Assembly: GCA_039029455.1 (NCBI GenBank)
Contig: JBCCGE010000075.1
Span: 1-15,197, forward strand
Direction of reading: 5' to 3'
Length of the DNA stretch: 15,197 nt
Origin: JBCCGE01 sp039029455
GTDB taxonomy: Bacteria > Pseudomonadota > Gammaproteobacteria > Arenicellales > Poriferihabitantaceae
The position numbers and the translations under genes are program-made. Within the stretch, counting starts at the first letter, position 1. Every line of letters begins with the position of its first letter. Positions 6,656 to 14,341 of this stretch are shown here, one piece after another. The notes under the pieces are model-generated. The model worked only from the letters and a program-made list of their open reading frames with translations. It was not told the DNA's origin and did not search any database.

Positions 6656-6872
6656 ACGTCTTGCAAGATGGTCTAGATGCTATTACAAACCCGTTTGAAC
6701 CCAGTTTTGCTGTTAACTTTGTCAGCATAAGATTCACTGTGCCAAACGCTATCAACCTGACATTTATTCTGTCAATATCGTTTTTTGAAATATGCCGCGT
6801 ATACTCCACCCGGATGTCATCCCAGCCTTTACACTCTGATGTACAATATTGGTTTAACTAACTGTAAATAAA
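6656..6872. promoter_or_regulatory. Divergent promoter region between hrcA and nadK
   Basis: This 217-base, fairly AT-rich gap should hold both divergent promoters. Candidate nadK-side -10 boxes are TATACT at 6800-6805 and TACAAT at 6842-6847. Neither has a convincing -35 at normal spacing, although TTGAAA occurs at 6785-6790 and TTTACA at 6828-6833. On the hrcA side TGTAAT (6687-6682, minus strand) is a weak candidate. No CIRCE repeat (TTAGCACTC with its inverted copy) and no clear sigma-32 promoter is present. Confidence 0.45.
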
Positions 6873-7733
6873 GTGAAAATAGAGAAAGTCGGGTTGTTTG
6901 GAAAATTTAACGACAGCAGTGTCAGTGAGACACTTGATGCTGTGCGTAAAATTATTGAACAACAGGGCCTCTCGGTACTCATCGCTGAGACTACCGCACC
7001 TTCGGTGCAGGGTCCCCGCATAGACACCAGTCAGCCCGTGGAGGAACAGATCGATTTGGGTATTGTAGTCGGCGGAGACGGAACCATGTTGAACGCCGCC
7101 AGGATGCTGGCGGAACACGATCTACCGGCAATCGGCGTTAATCTCGGCAGGCTTGGATTTCTGACGGATATCACCGTCGATGACTTTGACACAGCTTTGC
7201 AGTCAATACGTCAGGGACGCTATCGCAAGGAATTGAGAACACTGCTGCGAACAACCGTACTGCGCGACGGTGAAACGGTATATACCGGTGTATCTCTGAA
7301 CGACGCCGTAATCTCAAAAGGGAATTCGGGTCGGCTGATTGAATTCGAAACCCGCGTCAACGGCCAGTTTGTCAGCCATACCCGCAGCGACGGAGTAATC
7401 GTTGCAACCCCTACCGGCTCAACCGCATATTCTTTGTCCGCCGGCGGCCCCATCATCTATCCGAATTTGTCGGTATTCAGCATGGCCCCTATTTGTCCGC
7501 ATACTCTCAGCAACAGACCGATCGTGCTGGATGAAGATGCCGTTATCGAAATCTCAGAATTGTATTGTCCAGAGGTGCATGCAAATCTGGTTCTGGACGG
7601 AGTGCTGACCTGCGAGCTCAATGGAACGGAAACCGTGCGACTGGAAAAGTCGTTAAAAAAACTGTGCCTGATCAGAATTGAAAGCCACAATCATTTTGAA
7701 ACACTACACGACAAGTTGGGCTGGAACGGATGA
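6873..7733 (+). CDS. nadK: NAD kinase
   Basis: Phosphorylates NAD to NADP in the cytoplasm and so controls the NADP(H) pool. The 286-residue product shows the family marks: VVGGDGTMLNAAR (64-76), GVNLGRLGFLTD, NDAVISKGNSGRLIEFE, SDGVIVATPTGSTAYSLSAG (about 172-191) and APICPHTLSNRPIV, ending in KLGWNG as in E. coli NadK. The start is a GTG with no clear ribosome binding site. It is chosen because an in-frame TAA lies just upstream (6855-6857), there is no ATG before residue 70, and the resulting N-terminus (MKIEKVGLFGK) matches the family. The stop overlaps the recN start (ATGA at 7730-7733), giving translational coupling. First gene of the nadK-recN-GNAT-bamE operon. Confidence 0.96.
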   Translation: MKIEKVGLFGKFNDSSVSETLDAVRKIIEQQGLSVLIAETTAPSVQGPRIDTSQPVEEQIDLGIVVGGDGTMLNAARMLAEHDLPAIGVNLGRLGFLTDITVDDFDTALQSIRQGRYRKELRTLLRTTVLRDGETVYTGVSLNDAVISKGNSGRLIEFETRVNGQFVSHTRSDGVIVATPTGSTAYSLSAGGPIIYPNLSVFSMAPICPHTLSNRPIVLDEDAVIEISELYCPEVHANLVLDGVLTCELNGTETVRLEKSLKKLCLIRIESHNHFETLHDKLGWNG

Positions 7734-9391
7734 TTGAGTGGCTTCACATCCGTGATTTTGCAATTGCTGATCAGATCGAGCTGTCGCTGTATCCTGGGTT
7801 CACCACCATTACAGGTGAAACAGGTTCGGGCAAGTCGCTGATGGTGGATGCACTTTCCATTCTACTTGGCGCTCGCTCGGACGACAGCTGGATCAGACAC
7901 GGAGCCGATGAGGCCGAGATTCAGGCTGAAATTCATGTCCCCAAAGGGCACGCCGCAGGCGATTGGCTGCAGCAACGATCGCTTGGTGATGGTGCACAAT
8001 GTATTTTGCGCCGACTTATCCGCCGGGAAAAACCGAGTCGCGGGTTTATCAACGGCCGGGCCGTTAATGCCGGCGACCTGCGCGAATTCGGCAATCTACT
8101 GGTTGATATTCACGGTCAGCATGAGCATCACTCACTGATGCAGAGACAATCACATCAGCTGCTTCTGGACGAGGCCGCCGACAATCAAGCCATTCTCGAC
8201 CGCCTGAATCTCGCTTGTGATCAGCTGAACGCCGCCTCCAGGGCCATTGAGGAATTTGAGCAGAAGCAGCAACAGACCCAGGAGAGAATGGATCTCCTGT
8301 CATTTCAGCTTCAGGAACTGGACGGGTTGCAACCCACTGCATCGGAATGGACCGACCTGGAGGTCCATCACAACAGACTGCAGCATATGCAGGACCTGAT
8401 TGCTGGCGCGACGGGCGTCTTGACCGGCATTACAGATGGCGAACATTCGATAGTTGGAGAACTTGAATCCCATATCAATACGTTGTCCAATCTGAGTCAA
8501 ATTGACCCTGCACTTAAAGAAACCATCAGCATGCTCCGCGAGGCCGAAATCAACCTCACTGAATGCGCTCCTGCTCTGCGCAGTATCGTTGAATCATGCG
8601 ATGTTCCCGCTGATGAAATCGATCGCATTGAACACCGTTTTTCTTTGTTCAACCAATTGTCCCGAAAACATCGGGTGGCGCCTGAAAACCTGCATCAGGT
8701 CTGGCAGTCACTGCAGGACGAGCGACAGACGCTCATTAATCCCGATGAACAGTCCGCCAGACTACAGGAACTGCTCAGTGCAGCCGAAAAAGAATATGAC
8801 GCGCTGGCCGATCAGTTAACTCAGCGGCGCGACAAACAGGCTGCGGACCTGTCCTCTGAGGTAACGGCGCTGATGAATACGCTGGGCATGACTGGCGGCG
8901 TTTTCTCGGTCGATCTAAGCCCGTATGATGATGGACGACGATCCCGTTCCGGCCGCGAACAGGTTCAGTACGTGGTCTCTACGAATCCCGGACAGCCACC
9001 ACAACCGCTGCAAAAAGTGGCATCCGGCGGTGAACTGTCCCGAATATCTCTCGCGATTCAGGTTGCACTGGCGGGAAAAACACCCGTCTCTACGCTGATT
9101 TTCGATGAAGTTGATATCGGAGTCGGTGGCGCCGTTGCCGCTGCCGTTGGCGAGAAACTGCGCACCCTTGGCGAGACCCGCCAGGTTCTGTGCATTACCC
9201 ACCTTGCCCAGGTTGCATCAGCAGGTGAGCAACACCTGCAGGTGACCAAGTCAACCGGTGACGATGTTTCGGTCTCAATCAGGCAACTGAATCACACGGA
9301 TCGCGTAGAAGAAATTGCGCGCATGAGCGGTGGTGAACAGGTGACTACTGAGTCACTTGCGCATGCTGAGCGACTGCTGGGTGCAGCCTGA
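7730..9391 (+). CDS. recN: DNA repair protein RecN (SMC-like ATPase)
   Basis: An SMC-related ATPase used in recombinational repair of double-strand breaks. The 553-residue protein has the ABC-type head split by a coiled coil. Walker A is GETGSGKS (29-36) after MIEWLHIRDFAIAD. The Q-rich and E-rich helical middle runs roughly from residue 150 to 400. The signature VASGGELSRISLAIQVAL starts near 430, Walker B LIFDEVDIGVGG near 456, and ITHLAQVAS contains the switch histidine. GQHEHHSLM (about 128-136) is also typical. It overlaps nadK by four bases at its start and the acetyltransferase gene by one base at its end (TGATG). No LexA box was recognised at the operon head, so SOS control is not supported from this sequence. 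Confidence 0.97.
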   Translation: MIEWLHIRDFAIADQIELSLYPGFTTITGETGSGKSLMVDALSILLGARSDDSWIRHGADEAEIQAEIHVPKGHAAGDWLQQRSLGDGAQCILRRLIRREKPSRGFINGRAVNAGDLREFGNLLVDIHGQHEHHSLMQRQSHQLLLDEAADNQAILDRLNLACDQLNAASRAIEEFEQKQQQTQERMDLLSFQLQELDGLQPTASEWTDLEVHHNRLQHMQDLIAGATGVLTGITDGEHSIVGELESHINTLSNLSQIDPALKETISMLREAEINLTECAPALRSIVESCDVPADEIDRIEHRFSLFNQLSRKHRVAPENLHQVWQSLQDERQTLINPDEQSARLQELLSAAEKEYDALADQLTQRRDKQAADLSSEVTALMNTLGMTGGVFSVDLSPYDDGRRSRSGREQVQYVVSTNPGQPPQPLQKVASGGELSRISLAIQVALAGKTPVSTLIFDEVDIGVGGAVAAAVGEKLRTLGETRQVLCITHLAQVASAGEQHLQVTKSTGDDVSVSIRQLNHTDRVEEIARMSGGEQVTTESLAHAERLLGAA

Positions 9392-9894
9392 TGCTGAAGA
9401 CCATCAAATCATCAGAGGCAGAACTTGCGGTGCTGTTGTTGCGGCCCGCCGGTCTTCGCGACGTGCCCCTGATTCATCGGTTATTGAAGTTTTACAGTGA
9501 CCGAGAGGTTCTGCTGCCGCGCAGCGAGAGTGACATATACAGTTCCTTAAGAGACTTTGTGGTTTTCTACGATCGGGAGCAGGACAAGATAGCCGGTTGT
9601 GCGTCTTTGCAGATTTACTCCTCGGATCTTGGAGAAGTAAGAAGTCTCGCGGTGGATGAAGAGTATCGCTATAGACGACTGGGTTCCGGACTGGTCACTG
9701 CAATAGAAGACGCGGCTATGCATCTGGGACTTCGAAAGATGATGGCCCTGACATACGAGGTAAAATTTTTTGAACGATCCGGATACCACGTTGTTGAAAT
9801 GAGTGAGTTGCCGGAAAAAGTCTGGGGAGCCTGCGTAAACTGTCATAAGTTTCGCAATTGTGATGAAATAGCTGTGCTGAAATATCTGGACTAA
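9391..9894 (+). CDS. GNAT N-acetyltransferase with cysteine-containing tail (short ArgA-like)
   Basis: A 167-residue cytoplasmic GNAT-fold protein. The acetyl-CoA strand and pyrophosphate loop are seen in VRSLAVDEEYRYRRLGSGLV (83-102), where RRLGSG (95-100) is the R/Q-x-x-G-x-G/A motif. LTYEVKFFERSGY (120-132) is the usual C-terminal GNAT strand. The tail KVWGACVNCHKFRNCDEIA has Cys148, Cys151 and Cys157. This tail is characteristic of the short N-acetylglutamate synthase-like family, which suggests acetylation of glutamate for arginine synthesis. The substrate cannot be proved from sequence, and there is no amino-acid-kinase domain as in classical ArgA. The ATG overlaps the recN stop by one base, so expression is coupled to repair and NADP genes rather than to other arg genes. 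The closeness to short ArgA is recalled from motifs, not searched. Confidence 0.82.
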   Translation: MLKTIKSSEAELAVLLLRPAGLRDVPLIHRLLKFYSDREVLLPRSESDIYSSLRDFVVFYDREQDKIAGCASLQIYSSDLGEVRSLAVDEEYRYRRLGSGLVTAIEDAAMHLGLRKMMALTYEVKFFERSGYHVVEMSELPEKVWGACVNCHKFRNCDEIAVLKYLD

Positions 9895-9901
9895 AAATTC
9901 C

Positions 9902-10246
9902 ATGAACCAAGCATTCGAGTATCTTGCATGTTTACCCCGCAGAGCGTCTGTGGCGCTGTTCATTATTGCAATGTCAGTAACCATTTCCGGCTGCGTTGTC
10001 TATAAGGTCGACATTCAACAGGGCAATGAAATCACTCAGGACATGTTAAACGAGGTGGAGCTTGGCATGACAAAAAGGGAAATCACCCAGGTCCTCGGCT
10101 ATCCGCTTGTAACCGACCCATTCCACGCTGACCGCTGGGACTACTTCTATTCCTATAAAAGCGGTAAATCAGGGGAAACCGAAAAGAACGGACTCACTCT
10201 GCTGTTTGAAGGCGATACTCTTGTCGAGATAAAACAACAGGGCTAA
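9902..10246 (+). CDS. bamE: Outer membrane protein assembly factor BamE (SmpA lipoprotein)
   Basis: A small outer-membrane lipoprotein of the BAM complex, which inserts beta-barrel proteins. The 114-residue precursor has a basic N-terminus, a hydrophobic segment (about 16-27) and a lipobox ISGC with Cys31 as the lipidated residue. The mature part carries the family pattern VYKVDIQQGNEITQDML (33-49), LGMTKREITQVLGYPLVTD and FHADRWDYFYSY. The first ATG is needed to include the whole signal peptide. The lipobox has isoleucine at the position usually held by leucine, which is tolerated. It lies seven bases after the acetyltransferase stop. E. coli also keeps bamE beside recN, supporting the identity. 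It converges with dsbC across a 76-base gap in which no strong terminator was found. Confidence 0.95.
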   Translation: MNQAFEYLACLPRRASVALFIIAMSVTISGCVVYKVDIQQGNEITQDMLNEVELGMTKREITQVLGYPLVTDPFHADRWDYFYSYKSGKSGETEKNGLTLLFEGDTLVEIKQQG

Positions 10247-10322
10247 ACAACGAACTGATAGCGCCGATTCTCGAATCTAAAGCTCTAGTCCTCTAGCCCT
10301 AATCAGGAGGGTCGGTTAACCC

Positions 10323-11033
10323 TTATCGCATGCCTGCTTGCGTCAGCAAGTTATCGGCCGGGACGAAGCCCGGAATAATGCGGCCGGTATCCAGAACCAT
10401 TGTTGGCGTTCCTCTTATCCCGATTTCCTGTCCCAGTTTGTACTGTGCAGCCACCGGATTTTCGCACGTAGCCGACTCAACCCGCCCACCTGTTTTGGCG
10501 ATGGTCATGGCTCTGCCCTGGTCGGCAGCGCACCACACCGATACAGCCTCTTCATAGCTCTTTGAATTCAAACCGGCCCTGGGGAACATCATATACCTGA
10601 CTTTCATGCCGCCCTTCGCCAGGTCCGGAATGGTGCGGTGAAAACGCTGACAAAATCCGCAATCCGTATCGGTGAATACGGTTACATAACGCTCGCTTTC
10701 CAAATCTCCCATCACAATCATTTCAGATTCCGGAACATCGGACAGCGCGGCATTGATTTTCTCGTTCTTTTTTTCATCGCCGAGACTGACGCGTCGCTCC
10801 ACGTTGTAGACATCACCAATCATGAGAAACTCATCCTGGCTGTAGACGTACAGGCTTTGATGTCCTGCCTGTACATCGTAAACACCAGGCATTGGAGATT
10901 CTGCGATCGATTTGATCTCCATGCCCTCAGGCAACATTTTTTGCAGGTTTTCGCGCAGATTATCCTCAGGACCCGCAATCGCCGTCGTCGAAACCAGCGC
11001 CGCAACTGCAAACAGTTTAAGAAGTTGTTTCAT
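10323..11033 (-). CDS. dsbC: Thiol:disulfide interchange protein DsbC-type isomerase
   Basis: A periplasmic disulfide isomerase and chaperone that corrects wrong disulfides; in the family it works as a V-shaped dimer kept reduced by DsbD. The 236-residue precursor has a signal peptide (MKQLLKLFAVAALVSTTAIA, cleavage near residue 20). An N-terminal dimerisation domain follows (about 22-85), then a thioredoxin-fold domain. The active site is C125-G-F-C128 in DTDCGFCQRFH, where E. coli DsbC has CGYC. A threonine-cis-proline pair lies at T209-P210 (IRGTPTMVLDTG). Cys168 and Cys190 match the structural disulfide of E. coli DsbC. Length matches DsbC rather than DsbG, whose active site is CPYC. It lies 40 bases downstream of yajQ on the same strand. 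Confidence 0.93.
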   Translation of the reverse strand: MKQLLKLFAVAALVSTTAIAGPEDNLRENLQKMLPEGMEIKSIAESPMPGVYDVQAGHQSLYVYSQDEFLMIGDVYNVERRVSLGDEKKNEKINAALSDVPESEMIVMGDLESERYVTVFTDTDCGFCQRFHRTIPDLAKGGMKVRYMMFPRAGLNSKSYEEAVSVWCAADQGRAMTIAKTGGRVESATCENPVAAQYKLGQEIGIRGTPTMVLDTGRIIPGFVPADNLLTQAGMR

Positions 11034-11073
11034 GATTCGAATAACTCATTCATTTCGTCACGATTAGACGATA

Positions 11074-11559
11074 TCAGTCTCGAAAGTTCACGTACTGCAG
11101 CGGAATCCCAAGCTTCTGCTCCCGAAGAAAGGCAATGGCCTGTTGCAGATCATCCCGCTTCTTGCCGGATACCCGCAGTTGATCGCCCTGGATCGCTGTT
11201 TGAACCTTCATTTTTTCAGATTTGATTAGCTTGACTATTTTTTTAGCCGTCTCGCTGTCGATGCCCTGACGCACCGTCACCTCCTGCATGGCCTTGCCAG
11301 TCGGACTCACGCGTGCCTCGGACCGATCAAGTGCCCCGGTATCCACATCGCGCTTGGCAAGCTTTAGGAGTAGAACATCCAGAACCTGTCCACACTTGAA
11401 TGAATCGTCAGCGTACAATGTCAGTTTAGGGTCGGCCGCGTCTATTCGCGCATCACTTCCTTTGAAGTCAAAGCGGTTGCTGATTTCCTTGTTAGCCTGA
11501 TTCACCGCATTGGTGACCTCCTGCCAATCGACTTCGGACACTACATCAAATGAGGGCAT
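11074..11559 (-). CDS. yajQ: YajQ family nucleotide-binding protein
   Basis: A small cytoplasmic protein of the YajQ/UPF0234 family, which binds nucleotides; a Xanthomonas member is reported as a c-di-GMP effector. The 161-residue product begins MPSFDVVSEVD and carries the family blocks EVTNAVNQANKEISNRFDFK (15-34), LYADDSFKCGQVLDVLLLKL, RQGIDSETAKKIVKLIKSEK and a C-terminus ending PLQYVNFRD. The open frame runs to 11589, but the ATG at 11559 gives the conserved MPSFD start and normal length. The ribosome binding site is weak. It is probably cotranscribed with dsbC downstream and diverges from the glycosyltransferase across 76 bases. Confidence 0.94.
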   Translation of the reverse strand: MPSFDVVSEVDWQEVTNAVNQANKEISNRFDFKGSDARIDAADPKLTLYADDSFKCGQVLDVLLLKLAKRDVDTGALDRSEARVSPTGKAMQEVTVRQGIDSETAKKIVKLIKSEKMKVQTAIQGDQLRVSGKKRDDLQQAIAFLREQKLGIPLQYVNFRD

Positions 11560-11635
11560 GGCACCAAAAAGCTCTGTTAAGGACCTCAATTATCGCTGAA
11601 TCCATTCTTCAATTCATCATTTTACGGAGTGCTGC
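11560..11635. promoter_or_regulatory. Short divergent region between yajQ and the glycosyltransferase gene
   Basis: Both divergent promoters should lie in or overlap these 76 bases. A GATAAT-like -10 candidate is present for yajQ on the minus strand, without a good -35. The plus side holds the GGAG ribosome binding site at 11626-11629, six bases before the GTG start. Confidence 0.3.
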
Positions 11636-12643
11636 GTGATCAGTATTATCCTGCCATTCAGGAACGCGCAATCGACCCTCCCCGCCGTTCTCGCATCCAT
11701 TCGACAGCAGACCCTGCCACATTTTGAAATCATCGCCATCAACGACCATTGTTCCGACAACAGTGCCGAGGTTTGTAAGAGCTTCCCGGACCATCGGATA
11801 CGTGTGGTCAATAACATTGGCAGCGGTATCTGCGATGCACTTAACACCGGGATTGACGTTGCGCAATTCCCGTTTATCGCAAGAATGGACGCGGATGACA
11901 TCATGCCCAAAGACCGCTTGCACATGCAGAGCAAGTTCCTTTGCAGTCAACCTGATCACGCAATGGTCGGGGGTACGGTTATGCTGTACCCGGAAAATCT
12001 GGTGCAATCCGGTTATCAGGAATATGTCCGCTGGCAGAACACCGTGCGAACGGCAGAGGCCGTCGGAGAACAGATTTACGTTGAATCGCCTTTCGCCCAT
12101 CCCAGCATTATGATTCGCACAAAGATACTGCGTGCTCTGGGGGGTTATCGTTGCGGAGACTTTCCCGAGGATTACGATCTCTGGCTAAGACTGCACGCCA
12201 GCGGCCACAAAATGGGAAAAGTTGATTCACCGGTTCTGTTGTGGCGCGAATCATCAGATCGGCTTTCACGCACCGATTCCAGATACGCGCGGGAAGCATT
12301 TGATCGTCTTCGGGCGATGTATCTTGCGAATGATCCCAGACTCAATAAAGATCGTCCGATTGCGATCTGGGGAGCCGGTCGCAAAACACGCAAACGTGCG
12401 GCGTGGCTTATTGACAAGATGCTTCCACCGGTCAGTTGGATCGACATTGATCCAAAAAAAATCGGTAATACAGTCGACGGCGTTCGCGTTGTGGCGCCGG
12501 AATGGCTGCGTTCAGTCAACCCAACACAAGAAAAGCCATTTGTTCTGGTGTACGTGACCAATCATGGTGCACGCGAAGAAATCGGCGAATTCCTGCAACG
12601 ATCGGGGTACGCAATCGGATCGGACTATTTGCCAGTCGGGTAG
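11636..12643 (+). CDS. Family 2 glycosyltransferase with C-terminal Rossmann-like domain
   Basis: A 335-residue protein with an N-terminal GT-A (GT2) domain: MISIILPFRNAQSTLPAVLA start, the nucleotide-binding acid in AINDHCSDNS (34-43), the metal-binding DAD at 85-87 (ARMDADDIMPKDR), PFAHPSIMIRTKILRALGGY (152-171) and FPEDYDLWLRL with the probable catalytic acids near 178-179. After about residue 240 a second segment begins with PIAIWGAGRKTRKRAAWLID, resembling the GxG turn of a nucleotide-binding Rossmann domain, and runs through IDIDPKKIGNTVDGVRVVAP to the end. No membrane segment is seen, so the enzyme is probably cytoplasmic and may act on a polysaccharide or glycolipid precursor. Donor and acceptor are unknown. 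The start is GTG, decided by GGAG six bases upstream. It stands alone, convergent with fadD. Confidence 0.88.
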   Translation: MISIILPFRNAQSTLPAVLASIRQQTLPHFEIIAINDHCSDNSAEVCKSFPDHRIRVVNNIGSGICDALNTGIDVAQFPFIARMDADDIMPKDRLHMQSKFLCSQPDHAMVGGTVMLYPENLVQSGYQEYVRWQNTVRTAEAVGEQIYVESPFAHPSIMIRTKILRALGGYRCGDFPEDYDLWLRLHASGHKMGKVDSPVLLWRESSDRLSRTDSRYAREAFDRLRAMYLANDPRLNKDRPIAIWGAGRKTRKRAAWLIDKMLPPVSWIDIDPKKIGNTVDGVRVVAPEWLRSVNPTQEKPFVLVYVTNHGAREEIGEFLQRSGYAIGSDYLPVG

Positions 12644-12651
12644 CTTCCCGA
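12636..12651. terminator. Small hairpin between convergent glycosyltransferase and fadD genes
   Basis: TCGGG (12636-12640) pairs with CCCGA (12647-12651) around TAGCTT, covering the glycosyltransferase stop. TCTCTT follows on the plus strand. The stem is only five pairs and there is no real T-run, so this is at best a weak bidirectional terminator in a 12-base gap. Confidence 0.25.
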
Positions 12652-12655
12652 TCTC

Positions 12656-14323
12656 TTAACGCAGCGCTCGCCGCAGAATTTTTCCTACGGCCGATTTCGG
12701 AAGTTCATCGCGAAACTCCACTAACTTGGGTCGCTTATAGCTGGTCAATTGGGTTTTACACCACTCAATCAATGCCTCCTCACTCAGCGCTTCATCGTTT
12801 CTGACAACAAACAATTTAACCCGCTCGCCTGACTTTTCGTCATCCACGCCAATTGCTGCAACCTCAAACACGCCGGGGTGGGCACTGACCACGTCTTCTA
12901 TTTCATTTGGATAGACATTGAAACCGGACACGATAACCATATCCTTTTTTCGGTCGAGCAGTCGAATAAACCCTTTCTCATCCATCACCGCCCAGTCACC
13001 CGTTCGCAAGTACCCGTTTTCAGTAAAGGCCTCTCGAGTTGCGTCCGCGTTTTTCCAGTACCCGCGCATAACCTGCGGTCCACTCACGCAAAGCTCGCCC
13101 TCCTGACCGATTTGCAGCGGCTTTCCCTGTTCATCACAAATTACCGCAATCGTGGACGCAACCGGCAACCCGACGGATCCGTTGTAGTCTTCCAAATCCA
13201 TCAGATTCGCAGATACGGCCGGTGAAGCTTCAGATAATCCATACAACTCTATGAGCGTTCTCCCGGTTACTGATTTCCACTGTTCGGCCACTGGCCGGGT
13301 AACCGCCATGCCGGCTCCGAGACTGATTTTAAGCGCACTGAAATCAAGAGATTTGAATCCGGGCGTATTCAATAGCGCGGCATAAAGAGTGTTAACACCC
13401 GTAATATAGGTAAACTTCCAGCGCGACAGCTCTTTGACGAACCCCTTGAAATCCCTCGGATTGGTAACGAGAACATTCAGTCCGGCCAGAGCCGTTATAA
13501 AGAAGCAGTTCGCTGTTAACGCAAAGATGTGATAAAGCGGTAATGCTGTTATGGCAATCTCCTCACCTCTGCGAATTTCATTCGAGGTCCAGCTGATCGC
13601 CTGTTCAACGTTTGCACTGATGTTTCGGTGGGTCAGTTCCACACCTTTCGATAGACCGGTGGTACCGCCGGTATACTGCAGAAAAGCGAGATCGTTCGGA
13701 TCGATTTCGACAGGTTCGGACTGAACGTCTGAGTGCCGCGTCATTAACTCCTTGAATGTCAGCGCATGGTCAATATCCCAGGGTGGCACCGCTTTCTTGA
13801 CATACTTAAGAACCGTATTCAGCAGCATCGCTTTGGCCGTGGGCAGGCAGTCGCCAACTTTTGTGACGATCGCGGTCGATACTTCCGTATCATCAATCAC
13901 TTCAGCCAAAACATGCGCAAAGTTTTCCAGCACAACAATAGCGCCGGCGCCCGAATCCTTTAGCTGGTGCCGCAGCTCTCTCGCAGTATACAGTGGATTC
14001 ACATTGACAACGATCAGACCCTGACTCAACGCTCCGAACAAAACGATCGGATACTGCAGCAGATTCGGCAGCATAACGGCCAGTCGATCCCCGGGCTTCA
14101 TCCCACCGTGTTCGACCAGATTGCGACCAAATGTGGTAGCCGTATCGCGCAACTCTCTGTAGTTCAGAGTCTTGCCGAAGTTGGTGAACGCCGGTCGTTC
14201 CGGAAATTCATCGGCTGCGTCCCAAAGATACTGGTGCAGCAGTTTGATACGACCCTGGTCCACATCATGGGGCAACCAGTCAGGATACTCCGACAACCAT
14301 GGTTTTTCTGAATCGATGCTCAT
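12656..14323 (-). CDS. fadD: Long-chain fatty acid-CoA ligase (FadD-type AMP-forming)
   Basis: An ANL-superfamily adenylating enzyme that activates fatty acids to acyl-CoA through an acyl-AMP. The 555-residue product carries the superfamily motifs in order: YTGGTTGLSKGVELTH (A3, 217-232), YGLSEASPAV (A5, 361-370), GYLRTGDW (A7, 437-444), DRKKDMVIVSGFNVYPNEIE (A8 with hinge, 457-476) and the catalytic lysine K548 in KSAVGKILRR (A10). The middle YNGSVGLPV and PLYHIFALT fit FadD of proteobacteria rather than short-chain ligases. The start is the ATG at 14323, with GGGAGAGA seven bases upstream; an in-frame TTG two codons earlier lacks correct spacing. The gene follows the chalcone isomerase-like gene by 18 bases. 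Chain-length preference cannot be fixed from sequence. Confidence 0.92.
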   Translation of the reverse strand: MSIDSEKPWLSEYPDWLPHDVDQGRIKLLHQYLWDAADEFPERPAFTNFGKTLNYRELRDTATTFGRNLVEHGGMKPGDRLAVMLPNLLQYPIVLFGALSQGLIVVNVNPLYTARELRHQLKDSGAGAIVVLENFAHVLAEVIDDTEVSTAIVTKVGDCLPTAKAMLLNTVLKYVKKAVPPWDIDHALTFKELMTRHSDVQSEPVEIDPNDLAFLQYTGGTTGLSKGVELTHRNISANVEQAISWTSNEIRRGEEIAITALPLYHIFALTANCFFITALAGLNVLVTNPRDFKGFVKELSRWKFTYITGVNTLYAALLNTPGFKSLDFSALKISLGAGMAVTRPVAEQWKSVTGRTLIELYGLSEASPAVSANLMDLEDYNGSVGLPVASTIAVICDEQGKPLQIGQEGELCVSGPQVMRGYWKNADATREAFTENGYLRTGDWAVMDEKGFIRLLDRKKDMVIVSGFNVYPNEIEDVVSAHPGVFEVAAIGVDDEKSGERVKLFVVRNDEALSEEALIEWCKTQLTSYKRPKLVEFRDELPKSAVGKILRRALR

Positions 14324-14330
14324 CGCCAAA

Positions 14331-14338
14331 TCTCTCCC
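14331..14338 (-). promoter_or_regulatory. Ribosome binding site of fadD
   Basis: GGGAGAGA on the minus strand, seven bases before the ATG at 14323 and within the 18-base gap after the preceding gene. It selects this ATG over the nearby in-frame TTG. Confidence 0.75.
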
Positions 14339-14341
14339 GAT

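Noticed and set aside
10281..10323. Short palindromes (CTAG repeats, AGGGT/ACCCT) between bamE and dsbC as a terminator
   Set aside because: Stems are only four or five pairs and none is followed by a T-run; not strong enough to call.
10638..11225. 195-codon plus-strand open frame
   Set aside because: Antisense to dsbC and yajQ, spanning their intergenic gap; no motif or start signal supports it.
11627..11633. GAGTGCT resembling the right half of a CIRCE element, of interest because hrcA is in the window
   Set aside because: The matching left half is absent nine bases upstream, and the sequence is better explained as part of the ribosome binding region of the glycosyltransferase gene.
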